Origin: Tritrichomonas musculus
Lineage: Eukaryota > Parabasalia > Tritrichomonadida > Tritrichomonadidae
Assembly (NCBI GenBank): GCA_039105265.1
Contig: JAPFFF010000003.1
Span: 2,790,001-2,854,000, forward strand
Direction of reading: 5' to 3'
Length of the DNA: 64,000 nt
Shown here: piece by piece, positions 29,404-39,600 of the stretch
Layout of the letters: every line of letters starts with the position of its first letter
Position numbering within the stretch: the stretch's first letter is position 1
The notes under the pieces: model-generated
What the model was told of the DNA's origin: nothing
Database searches by the model: none
What the model saw: only the letters and a program-made list of their open reading frames with translations
Made by a program: the position numbers and the translations under genes

Positions 29404-29736
29404 ATGTCTGTAGAGTATATTTATTTGATTCGTGAGAGAGAATTTGCTTACACTAATCAACCTGTATATAAAATTGGTAGAACAAATAAAATTGCAACAA
29501 GAATGGGACAATATCCTAAAGATAGTGAAGTGTATTTAGTGGAAGCGGTTAGTGATTCGGTAAAAGTTGAAAAAGAATTAATAACTATATTTGAAGAGAA
29601 TTATGAGAGAGCAACAACAAAAGATGGAAAAACATGGATTGGTAATGAATATTTTGTTGGTAATGTTAACGAAATGATTTATATTATCAGAACATATATT
29701 TCTTATCACACTCCAAAAGCATGGGTAAAATCTTAG
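29404..29736 (+). CDS. Maverick small GIY-YIG-type (T5orf172-like) protein (110 aa)
   Basis: The whole protein fits one T5orf172/GIY-YIG domain: YIYLIREREF at the start, VYKIGRTNKIATRMGQYP (about 25-42), VEKELITIFEENY (about 55-67) and GNEYFVGN near residue 86. It is a stand-alone version of the domain found at the end of the 278-aa protein. It is a likely small nuclease or DNA-binding protein; function in the element is unknown. Confidence 0.8.
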   Translation: MSVEYIYLIREREFAYTNQPVYKIGRTNKIATRMGQYPKDSEVYLVEAVSDSVKVEKELITIFEENYERATTKDGKTWIGNEYFVGNVNEMIYIIRTYISYHTPKAWVKS

Positions 29737-30114
29737 GAATTTTCTATAAAATTAGCGTCCCAAAAAAATGGGACAGAAATGGGATCGTTGGGACAGAAAT
29801 GGGATTGTTGAAAAACACCCTAAACTTGACATGTTTTTGATTCATTAGATGTCTATTTTTGATATATTTCTCTAGATATCTTTAAATATTACTATCCCAA
29901 AAATGATCCCATTTTTGAAAAAAGATATATAGAAAAAATTGAATGCGAAATAATTGTAATTATTTTTTGAGAATATTATTTTGAGAAGTTTGAGGAAACC
30001 AAAAATGGGATCACAAAAATGGGACGCATTCAAAAATTGAAAATGTATTCAAAATAAAATCTTTGTTCGTTATTATTTCTAAAATTTTTTGTATTTGGGT
30101 TAACCAATTATATT

Positions 30115-30255
30115 TTTGGGCTTCCCAAATGTTTTTTGGGCTTCCCTATCACAGTATTAGGGACGCTCTATGTATGTTTGGGCAACCCAATCACAACTTT
30201 GGACCTCCCAATGCTATCCTAGAGCCTCCCAAATATTGCTTGGGCAGCTCAAATA
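30115..30255. repeat. Series of GGGC...CCC dyads
   Basis: At least five near copies of a 25-28 bp unit built on TTTGGGCTTCCCAA (for example TTTTTGGGCTTCCC, TTGGGCAACCCAA, TTTGGACCTCCCAA, GAGCCTCCCAAA, TTGGGCAGCTCAAA). Each is a short dyad. Function unknown. Confidence 0.6.
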
Positions 30256-30300
30256 TCTTTAAAATTTTTTCACTTTTTGAATTCATTATCAAAAGTTTAA

Positions 30301-30430
30301 TTGAGAACCCATTGAAAATAAAAATTATAATTGAGAACCCATTGAAAATAAAAATTATAATTGAGAACCCATTGAAAATAAAAATTATAATTGAGAACCC
30401 ATTGAAAATAAAAATTATAATTGAGAATTC
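30301..30430. repeat. Perfect 30-bp tandem repeat, 4 copies plus a partial
   Basis: TTGAGAACCCATTGAAAATA plus 10 more bases repeated four times exactly (30301-30420), with the start of a fifth. Perfect identity implies recent expansion. Confidence 0.95.
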
Positions 30431-30687
30431 TTTCAATTTCCTCTATCCCATAAATTTTTGGGACGATCCCACTTTTTATGAAAATCTCTAGAGATTATTT
30501 TTTTCTTTCTATTTTATATTCATCAATATATTTTGAAAATATTTGATTCTTGAAATTTTGGACCTAAAAATGGGTAAAAAAAATCTGATTCCAGGTGTCC
30601 TTTCATCATCAAGCAAATTAAAAAAATGACTTGCTTTTAAGCAAGGCCCAATCTATGATTGTGATTTTGGTGAAGTGAAATTTAGAG

Positions 30688-30905
30688 GAATTATTTTTCT
30701 GTGAGCCGTCAGGTATATTTTTTTTGGTGAAATGAGAATAATTTTTCTGTGAGACGTCAGGTATATTTTTTTCTTGGTGAAATGAGAATTATTTTTCTGT
30801 GAGACGTCATGCATATTTTTTTTTCCGTTAAATTTAGAGGAATTATTTTTCTGTGAGCCGTCAGGTATATTTTTTTTGGTGAAATTTAGAGGAATTATTT
30901 TTTTG
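30688..30905. repeat. Four 50-60 bp direct repeats with CTGTGAGCCGTCAGG core
   Basis: Units run AATTATTTTTCTGTGAGMCG, then TCAGGTATATTTTTTT and a tail GGTGAAATGAGAA or GTGAAATTTAGAGG. Copies differ slightly in the core (GAGCC/GAGAC, CAGG/CATG) and in T-run length. Confidence 0.85.
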
Positions 30906-30967
30906 GTGAAGTGGTATGATAAGTATATTTTTATATTTTTGCTTCATCTAATTTTTCATCTCATTAT

Positions 30968-31702
30968 TTATTTTGTCATGATGTCATATATATCAGCATC
31001 TTGTGCTGGCTTTATCTTTAATGTAATGAACAATGGGGATTTCAAGATTACTGGTTGGAACATAAAATCAACTAGTCTCATTTCCAAATACTTTAATGAA
31101 TCAGTGTTAACTTTAACTTTAATTGGTTTAGATTCATCATAATTGACAATTAATGCTTCCCCATCCATTATCATTGTATCTATATTTGCAATAATAGATG
31201 GAGTATATTCTTGGCCTTCAATGGTTGAATGTGCTGCAACTCCCTGAAGTGATACCAAATATAATTTATTTGCCAAATCTAGAATTGGAATATCTGGAAC
31301 ATTTTTTTCTTCATTAGCATCAACTTCAAATTCTTTACAGTTGAATAGTCCAGTAATTAATTTTGCTCTATGACTTCCTTCCTTAAATGTTATATCTTTA
31401 TTGGGTGTTAATGATATAGTTCTATTATCTTTATTCTTGAATTCAATTGTGTCCTGACATGCATTTAAAAATTTAACCAAAGAACCAAATGAATAAGTAT
31501 ATGACTCCACAAAATCAATTCTTATATCTCCATTATTGGTTGTTTCAAATATTAAATAATCTTCAGCTGTTGTTAACAAAATGTTGGCTTTGGTATTAAT
31601 GGATGAAACATAATACTTCACGTAAGGACATTTCCATGGTATATCTATATTCATCCTTACAGTATTATAATTTTCTGGTTTGCTTTGAATAGAATACAAC
31701 AT
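30968..31702 (-). CDS. Maverick minor capsid (penton) candidate, 244 aa
   Basis: Beta-rich protein of 244 residues. The second half (NKLYLVSLQGVAAHSTI, YTPSIIANIDTMIM, then KYLEMRLVDFM followed by SPLFITLKIKP) follows the strand and turn order seen in the C-terminal part of Polinton/adintovirus penton proteins, where an xxISLTDE-like strand precedes a final itL-I strand. Length suits a single jelly-roll. It is divergent from the large fibre-like gene with only 19 bp between the two ATGs, an arrangement that would link vertex and fibre expression. Assignment is by pattern only; the 434-aa protein is an alternative penton candidate. Confidence 0.6.
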   Translation of the reverse strand: MLYSIQSKPENYNTVRMNIDIPWKCPYVKYYVSSINTKANILLTTAEDYLIFETTNNGDIRIDFVESYTYSFGSLVKFLNACQDTIEFKNKDNRTISLTPNKDITFKEGSHRAKLITGLFNCKEFEVDANEEKNVPDIPILDLANKLYLVSLQGVAAHSTIEGQEYTPSIIANIDTMIMDGEALIVNYDESKPIKVKVNTDSLKYLEMRLVDFMFQPVILKSPLFITLKIKPAQDADIYDIMTK

Positions 31703-31721
31703 TATTTAATTTCAGATTAAA
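31703..31721. promoter_or_regulatory. 19-bp divergent spacer between penton-like and fibre-like genes
   Basis: Two oppositely directed ATGs are separated by only 19 bp (core TTAATTTCAGATTAAA). Any promoter elements for each gene must lie inside the other gene or be this short sequence. Confidence 0.35.
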
Positions 31722-34700
31722 ATGTCTTTAGCACTTTATTCTGTCAAGAGCAAAGAAGCATCAAAACTGAAATCCAATGAGATAGAAATTAATATTGATG
31801 AAGATAAAATAATTAACTTTGAAAATACTATTGAACCTGATGAAATGGTACAATTCAATTGTGTCTACAATAAAGCTGAAATAGATGAAAAAATAGTTGG
31901 AGATTATTTAGAAAAGAATGGTGGACTGGAAGGATTTGGTGCATTAAATATTATGGCAGGGAAAGGTATTCATACATTTAATGTTGATGGAACATTACAT
32001 GAAAACAATTATGCTACCAATCTAAATAAGTTATATGAAAGATTAAAAGCAAGTGCAACAAATTTACAGACTTACCTAAATGTATTAAAAGATGAAATAG
32101 CAGAAAATATTGGTACAGCTGAATTAATTCCAGGGGCAGAACTATCTATTATTGTAGATGCTACACAAACAAAAGATGTAGATGTAAGTTCATATTCTAA
32201 ATTAATTGCTGCATTAGGAAATAATAATACTAGTATCTTAAGTGTTGTTGATAATATCTATGACACAATTAATGATTTGGATAGCTTTACTGTATCTGAA
32301 TTTTTGAATGCAATATTACAAGAGAACCAAACTATGACTTCAATTAAAGAAAACAAAGCAGATGAAATATATGAAGCAACACAAGAAAACATTACCAAAT
32401 ATACAGAATTAGTATCAGCTATCAAGAATTTAAGTGAATGCTTGAAAAATATTTTAATTGTTGAGAAGAATTTGGATATGAAATATATTAAAGAAATTAA
32501 AACAGAAAAACCTGAAGAAGAGATACCATTAGCTGTTACTGATGAGGAGACCAAAAAAACTGAATATATTTACACTTATGAAACAGCAAATAAGCATGCA
32601 GATACACTAACAGAAATAATAAACCTGATAAATTCATCTAATGAAAATATTGAAAAATGGTTAAAGAAAATAGAGGAAACAAAAACAACTGGAATAGATT
32701 TTACCAATTTGAATGATTTGAAAGTGATACAAAAAAATACAAACACATCTTCTTATGAAATTAAACCACAATCTATCACAAGCCTGAATGGTATGATAAC
32801 AAATATGAGTACCAATAATGAAAATATTTCTAACTGGATTTCTAATAATACAATAGACTTTAATAAAACAGGCCAGGTTAAGGCAATGGAGAAAATTACA
32901 AATGAAACCACTAATGAAACTACATTTGATATTAAACCTAAAAATGTTGCCAATTTTACTGAATTTGTTGAAGCAACAAATAGTACTAATGAAAATGTTA
33001 ATTCATTCTTACAACAATTAGATAGTGGAACAATTACATATCCAGATTTATTGGATGCATTTGGGTCTAATGTTTCAATGTGTCTAATAAATGAAAGAAC
33101 TAATGAACCAGAAATTTGTAAAGTACAGATAGAAATTACTCCAATAGCAACTCCTTCTCCTCCTGATACAACACCTGCCCCAGAAGATACAACACCATCT
33201 TTTGTAGTTGACCCTGATGGAAACAATTATAAATTCCCAACAAAAGAACAAATTGATGAGATAAAAGAAAAACCAACATTAAAAGTTAACACAACAGGTA
33301 TTACAATTCCTATTTATGTAGGGTTGAAATATACAGTAAAAGGCTTAAAATGGTTCAAAAATATAGTATACAATATATTATCAACATATTCATCAATGAC
33401 AAAAAAAGTTCGCAAAAATATATCACAAGGACTATACAAAGCAACAGAAATATTTTTTAAATTAGTATTTAATCTCTTTTATTTTATATGGAATATTCCA
33501 TTGAAAAGTTTTGCCTTTAAAGCTTTAAAGGGGGCAACAAATATTATCATAGAAATTATGAATCCAAATAATTTTGTTGATGAAAATATTGTAGATTACC
33601 AAGACCCAGACATTAAAGAAGTCATTGATGAATTAATTGAAATAACACCAATTCTAAGTCCAACCAAAATAAGTGAACTGGCAAAAGAAGGATATCAAAA
33701 AATAAAAATTAAATATACATCATTTAAATCTTTTTGGAATAATATAGGTCCAATGTTAATGGATTTTATGTCTAAGAGTTGGGAAATATATGAAAATATT
33801 ATTAATGCAGGAAGTAAATGGATTGATGAAACATTTTATCCAAAATTTGGTGCTAATGGAACTGATATCTTACAAGCTATTTTTGGTTTAATTATTATGG
33901 GTATTACTCTAGGTATTGCTTTTGTCATAACATTTATTTGTATCATTTTTATAGGCCTTATATTTACTCCAATAATTAATCTCATGGAATATCTTGTAGA
34001 TAAATTTACAAGAAATACACAAGGAATCCAATTGTTAGAAGACAATAATTATGATTTAGTTGACCCTGATGGAAATAAAATTGTGATAACACTAGATGAT
34101 AACATGCTTGATATGTTCAGACAAAAATACAATGATATGGTGCTACAATATAAAAGTACTCATGGTGAAACAAATATATCAAGTGATTCATGTTTTACTA
34201 TAGAAAATGGCCACCCCAATTATTATGTTAAGAGCAAAGATTTATCTACCAGTACAATGAAATTGCATGATAAGTATTATAATGTCCTACTAATTAAAAT
34301 ATCAGATGAAATAAAGAGTGCCATAACAAAAATAACTGATACAACAAAAATGTTTAGAATAATATTGAGAACAAATATTTTGTATGACACAGATGGAAAT
34401 CTAATTAAAGAATTCTTCATAAATGTTAAAGATGGAAAGCAATATAATCCTGTGATATCAAGAAACCCAGACACTAACTTTTATTCTGTAATGAGCATTG
34501 GAGATGAAGATTTAGATGAGCCATCAATGAAAACTAGTTTTTATATTGCATTTGATAAGACATCAGCTGTTAATCCTTATGAACTTTATCATAAGGGAGA
34601 AATAAGTATACAATATTTATTATCACAAGATTCTTTGGTAGCTGTAAAGCCAACAATAAAGTGTGATATTATTGAAGCTGAGAATGCACTAAAATTATAC

Positions 34701-36602
34701 AAAAATGATAACCTATACCTTTATTTACCAAATATTATTACTGAAGAAAGTTTAGAAATAGAGGCACCAGATACAAATAAAGTAGAAAAGGAATTCTACA
34801 AAATCATCTATAAAATACCCACTGATTATGTTATCCCTAATGGCCTAGAATTTAGCTTTAAAGAATTCTGTTTTGGTAATGAGTGGACATTAAAATGGAA
34901 TGGTTCTGAATGGACAGATAATAATTGTCAAGGATTGCTTAGAGGTAAGGTATCATCTAAATTAAGAAAGGTCAATTCCAAACAAAACTCTGATGGTGCT
35001 ATTGGTTGCTTCATCTTAATTAAAGACACAGAAACACATCACTCTGTAATCCCTGAAAGTAGTAATGGTTTATTATATGGCTTAATTGAAAATAGCACTA
35101 TTGATACAACAATTTGGTATACAAATAGAGAAGAAAGTGATGACGGCGCTTTATATGATGTTGAATGGCTATTTGACAAAAAGTTAAATGGAGCAAGTTG
35201 TGAAGGATATGATATGTTAAATACTTATTTCACATTTGGTAATTTATCAAGCGGGAAATTTAATTACTTAAATCTTAAAAAAATAGCATTAACAATAACA
35301 TTGAGGGGTTCAAGTATATCAAACACATTCACATTTGAAAGCACTGGAGTTAGAAGGACAACTAAAAATGATAGGGCCTACATTGACTTAAAACCAATGA
35401 TAGATTGCATAGAACAGCTTGCTTATAAATGGGAAGACACTAGAATTAAATCAAGAGATATAGAATTATATTTAAGAAAAGATTTAGTTGACCCCATAGA
35501 AGAAATGAGTTGGAACCCTGAAACAAATCCATTTCAATATATCATTAGAAACCAATTTTATGAAATCAAACCAAGGCCAGATGCAGCTTCAACATTATAT
35601 ACTGATTTTAATATTACCTCATCAAAAATAATTACAGCTGATAACATTACAACAATGAGAAGTGATTTAAATGTTGTTTCAAATAATTATGATGTAATGA
35701 ATTATGATGTATCAAAAATAAGAAAGGAAGTAAATACACTAAATACACAAATGGCTATTCAAATATTGAAAACACAATATTTAGAACAAGCTGTAAATGC
35801 CATTCAAGTTGCCGGTGCAATAAAGCTTGCATTCTCTACCCCAATGGCTGTCTTGGGAGCAATTGGTTTAGCTGTATCTACAGTTGGGATTGAATTTGGT
35901 GTACATACCATTTATAATGGTAATGATGTTTCTGATTTAACATATGAACAATTACAAAATACATACCCAGATGCTGATACATCTAATATACAAAATGTTG
36001 ATGCAGGACAAATTAATCAAGTTGTTGGTAGTATTGGTGCTGAGCCAGATTTATTAAATAGCTATTGGAATCAGTATAGAGATTTAGTTATGGATTTAGA
36101 TATGTGGGATGGAAATGAAGAAATGTGCGATCAAATATTTAATCAATTAAATGAATTAGTACAAACAATAGATAGAGAATTCCCTGGAGCTGAATTGCCA
36201 CCATGGGTTTCAGTAATTGTTCATGCACCAGATGTTCAAACATTAGCAGCTAAAACAAATAAAGTTTCTGACCAACAAATATTAGGCTCATTAATTAAAT
36301 GGTGTGAAACTGATTATAAAAGATTAGATGACCCAACAAAATTTAAAGACAATTGGTTTAACCCAGATAAAGCAGTACTATCTTTATCTGCTACAATTGA
36401 TATTTGTAATAGGATGAGAGATTCCATGAAGTTTCCAATTATGATATTAGCAAAAAATATGGAAGCAATAAATAATATTAATATGGATGAATATTACAAG
36501 AAGAGTGAAGTGGATGAGATGCTACAACAGAAGGATGCTATAATTGAATCACTAGAAAATAGAATTGCTGCATTAGAGAAGAAGTGTGCAAATATAGAGT
36601 AG
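31722..36602 (+). CDS. Maverick giant fibre-like protein (1626 aa)
   Basis: The largest gene of the element. The N-terminal third (about 190-440) repeats a unit of about 55 residues with NENI.NW or NENVNSF and a following KPQSITSLN/KPKNVANFT phrase. A hydrophobic region at about 715-765 (GLIIMGITLGIAFVITFICI) looks like a membrane segment. The C-terminal half has beta-rich segments shared with the next gene (for example GLEFSFKEFCFGNEW, NITSSKIITADN), then YYKKSEVDEM and a final coiled coil (IIESLENRIAALEKKC). YYxKSEVD followed by coiled coil is a hallmark of phage tail-fibre and attachment proteins. It is probably a surface or attachment protein; this is inference. Confidence 0.75.
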   Translation: MSLALYSVKSKEASKLKSNEIEINIDEDKIINFENTIEPDEMVQFNCVYNKAEIDEKIVGDYLEKNGGLEGFGALNIMAGKGIHTFNVDGTLHENNYATNLNKLYERLKASATNLQTYLNVLKDEIAENIGTAELIPGAELSIIVDATQTKDVDVSSYSKLIAALGNNNTSILSVVDNIYDTINDLDSFTVSEFLNAILQENQTMTSIKENKADEIYEATQENITKYTELVSAIKNLSECLKNILIVEKNLDMKYIKEIKTEKPEEEIPLAVTDEETKKTEYIYTYETANKHADTLTEIINLINSSNENIEKWLKKIEETKTTGIDFTNLNDLKVIQKNTNTSSYEIKPQSITSLNGMITNMSTNNENISNWISNNTIDFNKTGQVKAMEKITNETTNETTFDIKPKNVANFTEFVEATNSTNENVNSFLQQLDSGTITYPDLLDAFGSNVSMCLINERTNEPEICKVQIEITPIATPSPPDTTPAPEDTTPSFVVDPDGNNYKFPTKEQIDEIKEKPTLKVNTTGITIPIYVGLKYTVKGLKWFKNIVYNILSTYSSMTKKVRKNISQGLYKATEIFFKLVFNLFYFIWNIPLKSFAFKALKGATNIIIEIMNPNNFVDENIVDYQDPDIKEVIDELIEITPILSPTKISELAKEGYQKIKIKYTSFKSFWNNIGPMLMDFMSKSWEIYENIINAGSKWIDETFYPKFGANGTDILQAIFGLIIMGITLGIAFVITFICIIFIGLIFTPIINLMEYLVDKFTRNTQGIQLLEDNNYDLVDPDGNKIVITLDDNMLDMFRQKYNDMVLQYKSTHGETNISSDSCFTIENGHPNYYVKSKDLSTSTMKLHDKYYNVLLIKISDEIKSAITKITDTTKMFRIILRTNILYDTDGNLIKEFFINVKDGKQYNPVISRNPDTNFYSVMSIGDEDLDEPSMKTSFYIAFDKTSAVNPYELYHKGEISIQYLLSQDSLVAVKPTIKCDIIEAENALKLYKNDNLYLYLPNIITEESLEIEAPDTNKVEKEFYKIIYKIPTDYVIPNGLEFSFKEFCFGNEWTLKWNGSEWTDNNCQGLLRGKVSSKLRKVNSKQNSDGAIGCFILIKDTETHHSVIPESSNGLLYGLIENSTIDTTIWYTNREESDDGALYDVEWLFDKKLNGASCEGYDMLNTYFTFGNLSSGKFNYLNLKKIALTITLRGSSISNTFTFESTGVRRTTKNDRAYIDLKPMIDCIEQLAYKWEDTRIKSRDIELYLRKDLVDPIEEMSWNPETNPFQYIIRNQFYEIKPRPDAASTLYTDFNITSSKIITADNITTMRSDLNVVSNNYDVMNYDVSKIRKEVNTLNTQMAIQILKTQYLEQAVNAIQVAGAIKLAFSTPMAVLGAIGLAVSTVGIEFGVHTIYNGNDVSDLTYEQLQNTYPDADTSNIQNVDAGQINQVVGSIGAEPDLLNSYWNQYRDLVMDLDMWDGNEEMCDQIFNQLNELVQTIDREFPGAELPPWVSVIVHAPDVQTLAAKTNKVSDQQILGSLIKWCETDYKRLDDPTKFKDNWFNPDKAVLSLSATIDICNRMRDSMKFPIMILAKNMEAINNINMDEYYKKSEVDEMLQQKDAIIESLENRIAALEKKCANIE

Positions 36603-36631
36603 ATTAGGGAATAATTTTTTTAGAGAATTAA

Positions 36632-39600
36632 ATGACTTCAGAGCAAGTGAAATATACTACAACAAAATTCATTGGTGATATACAATTTAAAGTTGGAGAT
36701 GCTACTAGGAAAGCAAGCCAATTGTTAACCCTAAGTGATTTAGATGGATATGTACAGACAGGACATTTATTTAATGAAGTAGATGGAATACCAGAATTTA
36801 ATATCAAAAATAATAATATACAATACGAGTCATTTGAGTCATCAACAACCCAATATCATATTCTAAAATTTGTTAACATACCAGAGGATTTCATGAATAA
36901 AGTGAAAGAAATAACAGCCCAAACAAATATTTTCAAAATTGTCTTGAGGAAGAATATAGTATATGATACGAATGGAAATTTATTGAAGGAATTTTATATT
37001 TATGCCAAGGATGGAAAGGTTTATTGCCCTCTCATACCAAAACAGTAATGACAGCTGGCTAATCTGCTTGTGGTTGCTCTATAAATAACAGCACCATATT
37101 TGAATACATCAACATAGCATTTGATAGTAGTCTGGAATTTAATCCATATATTTTATGGTTGAATGGTGAGCTGAGTATTATGAATGAATATTTAACAGAT
37201 AGCCTCCAAACAGAGAAAGCAATAAAGTGCTCCATCATCAAAGCAGACAATGCATTGAAGCTTCATAAAAGTGATGTATTGTACCTATATAAACCAACTC
37301 TAACTAGTGAAGTCCAAATAGATGATAAAAAGTATTGGCTACTACAATGGAACATAGATGATAATTACAATATACCTAACGGCTTGGAATTTAAATTTAG
37401 TGAATATTGTTTTGGTAATAAATGGGTTTTAAGCTGGGATGGTACAAAATGGGTAGGAGATAATATACAAGGCCATATCAATGGTAGATTAGTTAATGGA
37501 TTAAATAAGGAGAATGAACATGGAGAAGATGGAACCTACATACAAGTCAAGAGGAGTGAGAGGAACATGAAACTGATTAAAAAACCAGATGACTACTCTG
37601 TTGATAATCTCTTGCATTACATGATTCATGGAGGTAAGTGTAAAGTAGACTTCTAAAGTAAAACTAAAGAGGGTGAGATAGAAGACTTTTTCAAAATATG
37701 GATTAGGATATCAAACAAGTAATGGAGGAACTAAGGATGGATATGATATTGAAGCCATAAGATGCTATAAAGCAAATGGTACAGGGAGTGAATTAGATAT
37801 TGCAAAAGTGGAAGAATTCTATCTTGATATCACTTTAGATGGAACAATCATAGCAAACAGATTTTCTATGAGACCAACTGGAAAAATATTTGACCCCAAG
37901 AGTGATAAGAAATGGTATTTCATTCATGGCTTATTAGATTCTTGTGAAAAGGTAGAGTACTGTTATGTTTCATCAACCCCTAATGAATCCAGAAATATTA
38001 AAATCTATTTGTATGATGAATATGTTGACCCAATAGATGAGGTCAATTGGGACCCTACAACAAATCCCTTCGAATATATTATAAAGCAACAATTTTATGA
38101 AGTGTATCCTAATCCTAATGCTGCAACAACACTATATACTGATTACAACATCACTAGTTCTAAAATTATTACTGCAGATAACATTACAACAATGAGAAGT
38201 GATTTAAATATGGTAACTAACAATGTAGATGTGATTAGCTATGATGTCCAAGAAATGAACACAACAATGGAAAGCCTCAAAGGTAGAGTCTCAAGAACAG
38301 AAACAGTTACCCAACATTTGGAAGAAGATGTGGATAATTTAAGAATTGTTTCATGGACTGCATTAGCATTTGGTGTTGCAGGAACAGTTGGTAGTGTTGC
38401 ATCAATTGGAATGCAATTAGCTCCAGAAGGTGTTAAATTCTTATCAAAAACTATTTCTGATACTGCATCTGGTCAAATCAAACAAAAATCAGGAGGGTTC
38501 TTACAAAGAATTGGTACAAGAATTCAAAAATGGTGGAGAAGTAGAGGTTATCAAAAGATAGGCGAAATGGAATTATTTGATATACCTTCAGTTGCCACTC
38601 GGTCAATTCAATCAACAACAACTGATATAACTCCTATTTTAACTTGGTGCAATCAAGAAATGCAACCTTTACCTGATGAAACTTTTGATGATGAATTTGA
38701 TGACCCTGAGAAAGCTGTTTTATCAATTAGAGCAACAGAAGAAATGTGTAACCAATTTAGAGATAGCTTAAAGAAACCATTTAAATTACTTGCAGAGAAG
38801 GTTAATGAAATAGAGGGGAATAATTATATTTCACAGAATGATTTGGTTAGGGATGATACAATAGATGTTGTTGGTAAATATGTCAATGGTGAGGTCCATT
38901 TAGAAGCAGAAGATGTTATCACAGATGGAACAATTAAAGCAAGGTTTTTGGTCCAAAAAATTAGTGAATACAATGATGTTGATTATGAAGAGAATATAGT
39001 TACTATAAATATTACTGGTGGGGCAATAAATTATCAAGGAACAAATGATTTCCCTAGCTGCACCATGAATGATTCACAGAGTGAACTTGGCAAAGCCAAT
39101 AAGGTATTTATTATATCAAATCCAAATAAACTTAGGGTTGGTGGAATACAGATTAAAGAAAATACATGTTTGAGACATATGGAATTTACACTAAATGATT
39201 TAGCATATACTTGTGATATAGATGCTTTACATAAGAAGATAGATGGAGTACAAGAGCAGATAGAAAAGAATGATACAGCCCTAGCTACTACTTTAAATGA
39301 ATTCCCAACTGTTGATGAAGTAAATGAAGCATTAGATGAATTGAAAAATAATATGGTAAACATGGATAACCTGTATACGAAAGAAGAAGCGGATAATAAA
39401 TATGCTTTAAAGAGTGAAAATAATGAACTGAAGACAAAATTAAATACTTATAGTAAATCTCAACAAGATTTGGCTCGTCTCGTTGGTGAACATGTTGCTA
39501 GTATCATAACAATAAATAGCAAAATTTCAAATTTAGAGAGTGAGAATGCAGCATTAAAGGATACTATAGCAGCAATGGAATCAAGATTAACAGCATTAGA

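Larger units (their letters stand above)
29737..30967. other. Repeat-rich non-coding centre of the Maverick
   Basis: No credible gene; the one open frame here (30063-30491) runs through repeats. Contents in order: two copies of TGGGACAGAAATGGGAT (about 29770-29810), related TGGGAT/ATCCCA phrases to 30030, a series of short TTGGGCTTCCCAA-like dyads (30115-30255), a perfect 4-copy 30-bp tandem repeat (30301-30420), and four 50-60 bp units (30688-30905). It lies between divergent gene blocks, where an origin, insulator or regulatory role is possible. Confidence 0.7.

Noticed and set aside
30063-30491. Plus-strand frame of 142 residues in the Maverick centre
   Set aside because: It runs through the dyads and the 30-bp tandem repeat; the frame is kept only because the unit length is a multiple of three.
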